Part shown: positions 62,944 through 64,000 of the stretch, one piece after another
Position numbering within the stretch: the stretch's first letter is position 1
Layout: the number at the start of each line of letters is the position of its first letter
Assembly: GCA_004292955.1 (NCBI GenBank)
Contig: RDXX01000020.1
Span: forward strand, 1-64,000
Length of the DNA: 64,000 nucleotides
Origin: Oscillatoriales cyanobacterium
GTDB taxonomy: Bacteria; Cyanobacteriota; Cyanobacteriia; Cyanobacteriales; Microcoleaceae
Direction of reading: 5' to 3'
Translations under genes and position numbers: made by a program
The notes under the pieces: model-generated
The model's input: the letters and a program-made list of their open reading frames with translations, nothing else
What the model was told of the DNA's origin: nothing
Database searches by the model: none

Positions 62944-64000
62944 TTAACCCGCCTCGGCTGAACTACGCCCACGACGTATCCCATCGCCGAACGCATTTGG
63001 GATTGCTTTTCTGAGAATGTTAAAAGAACCGTTCACGTCAGAATTTTGATTCCAACTAAAAAAGCTTTGTATTCCAGCATCTCAATTAATCGAGCGTGAG
63101 GAATGCTGACAAAGTTTTGGTTAGTTTGCTTCCCCATATTGATCTCGGTTTTCCACTGTGCATTCTTGCCAATTACTAGCGTCCCAATTTGTTGTGCGAC
63201 CAGAATATCGACAATCGTGCGACTTGTATGATGCAAGTAATTGTCTACTTTTTGATTGCGGCAGCGAGTTAAGCGTTGAATGCGTGACGATGTTTGGCGC
63301 CTCCCTTTCAATTGGGATTGCAATTGTGCTTTACGCTTGTTATAGAACTGGTTAATCGATTTCAATGGTCGTCCATTAATCAACAGTGGGATCAAACCCG
63401 GTTGATTTGAAGTTAACGCCACCAAATTATTCAGTCCTAAATCAATACTAGCTACAAAATTGTTATTTTTAGCGGTGGACTCCGGTTCACTTCGACTACG
63501 CTCAGTACAAGCATTGTAAATCACCTCAATTACATAAGAATCGCATTTTGGAACCAACCTAACTTGACAAATCCGGTCAGGATTGACTTTAGTTTTAATT
63601 GAAAATTCAGTACCAGAAAGTTTGACAATTCCGTTTCTCAACTGTTTACTGCTAATCGCCTGAATCGTGTAAATAAGGATATTTCGACCTTTAACCTTGT
63701 CCTTGTATTTAGGTAACTTTGGACGACCCGTAAATTTTAAAGAGTCAGCTTTGTAAGCTTTGACGGCTTCAAAAAACGATTTCCAATTCTGATCTAGCAC
63801 CATCAATATTTGCTGACTTACTTTAGCAGGCAAAGCCTTGTATGCGACCTGAGACTTCATCAATCGGTTCATCTCGTTGTAATTGACGTAGCCCCATCCA
63901 TAAATCAAGTTCTGACGAATGACATAATTGGCGGCATTGTACAGATTTTTGGACTTGAATGCTAGTTGGTCAATCTCGACAAAACGAGGTTCCGTTGATT
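62944..64000 (-). pseudogene. tnpB: tnpB remnant, partial at window edge
   Basis: A TnpB of another subfamily runs in from beyond the right edge (FVEIDQLAFKSKNLYNAANY at the edge). RuvC Asp is in VASIDLGLNNLVAL. After GTLVIGKNAQWK and IEMLEYKAFLVGIKIL the frame stops at 63033, and the family end DVNGSFNILRKAIPNAFGDG continues in another frame to 62944. The zinc-ribbon region between them is deleted, so the gene is dead. A short dispersed repeat is inserted in frame at about 63486-63512, encoding CTERSRSE. Confidence 0.85.

Overview
The window reads as chromosome of a filamentous, non-heterocystous cyanobacterium of the Microcoleus/Oscillatoria type. The grounds are the photosystem genes psbB, psbT, psaF and psaJ, a very high density of the HIP1 octamer GCGATCGC, many heptanucleotide tandem repeats, abundant small inverted-repeat elements, and large multi-domain sensory kinases. 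The genus is inference; the phylum is secure.

Layout. 1-4060: Ser/Thr kinase with an N-terminal Cys cluster, a tandem pair of small paralogous proteins, and argJ. 4085-10797: a Uma2 nuclease gene, then a minus-strand operon of a 14-TPR CHAT protease, a 154-residue protein and a coiled-coil protein with two C-terminal membrane helices, followed by a 30-bp tandem array. 10896-19150: quinone oxidoreductase, a GAF/PAS/GGDEF/EAL protein, ilvH, a nitrilase-family amidase, psaJ and psaF. 19151-26482: tsaD, a GNAT acetyltransferase, a HAD phosphatase and a CheB-CheR-PAS-histidine kinase-receiver protein. 26483-32540: rps1, nrdR, psbT and psbB, with two TnpB-type omega-RNA remnants, one of them between psbT and psbB. 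32690-39141: two hybrid kinases. 39259-43853: an accessory island holding a broken HEPN nuclease, a truncated DUF262 protein, a DUF433/DUF5615 toxin-antitoxin pair, two RelE/ParE-like toxins, an antitoxin remnant and an AT-rich solute-binding membrane protein. 44030-49195: ABC-F ATPase, an AAA ATPase with a frameshifted TOPRIM-like partner, a methyltransferase and a 2OG-Fe(II) dioxygenase. 49737-56519: a GspC/PilP-like protein, a TIGR04376-like protein, mtnA, a pilin-like protein, a rhodanese and a CDF transporter. 56755-64000: an IS605-type element with intact tnpB, omega-RNA and a tnpA stump, a WYL-regulator stump, a glycosyltransferase, a fourth kinase and a decayed second tnpB running off the window.

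Working together: psaF/psaJ and psbB/psbT serve the photosystems; ilvH, argJ and mtnA serve amino-acid and methionine-salvage metabolism; nrdR and rps1 serve dNTP control and translation. Five large sensory proteins (one c-di-GMP, four histidine kinases) have no cognate output gene next to them. The accessory loci (TPR-CHAT operon, HEPN/DUF262 and toxin-antitoxin island, AAA-TOPRIM pair, TnpB elements) fit conflict or defence functions, and several are visibly decaying.

The strongest unusual signals are: (1) the compact TPR-CHAT operon ending in a membrane protein, a candidate protease-effector system; (2) a stand-alone TnpB-type omega-RNA between psbB and psbT whose stems covary with the omega-RNA of the intact tnpB element 27 kb away; (3) repeated invasion of coding sequence by small repeats (CHAT gene, nrdR tail, rhodanese tail, tnpB).
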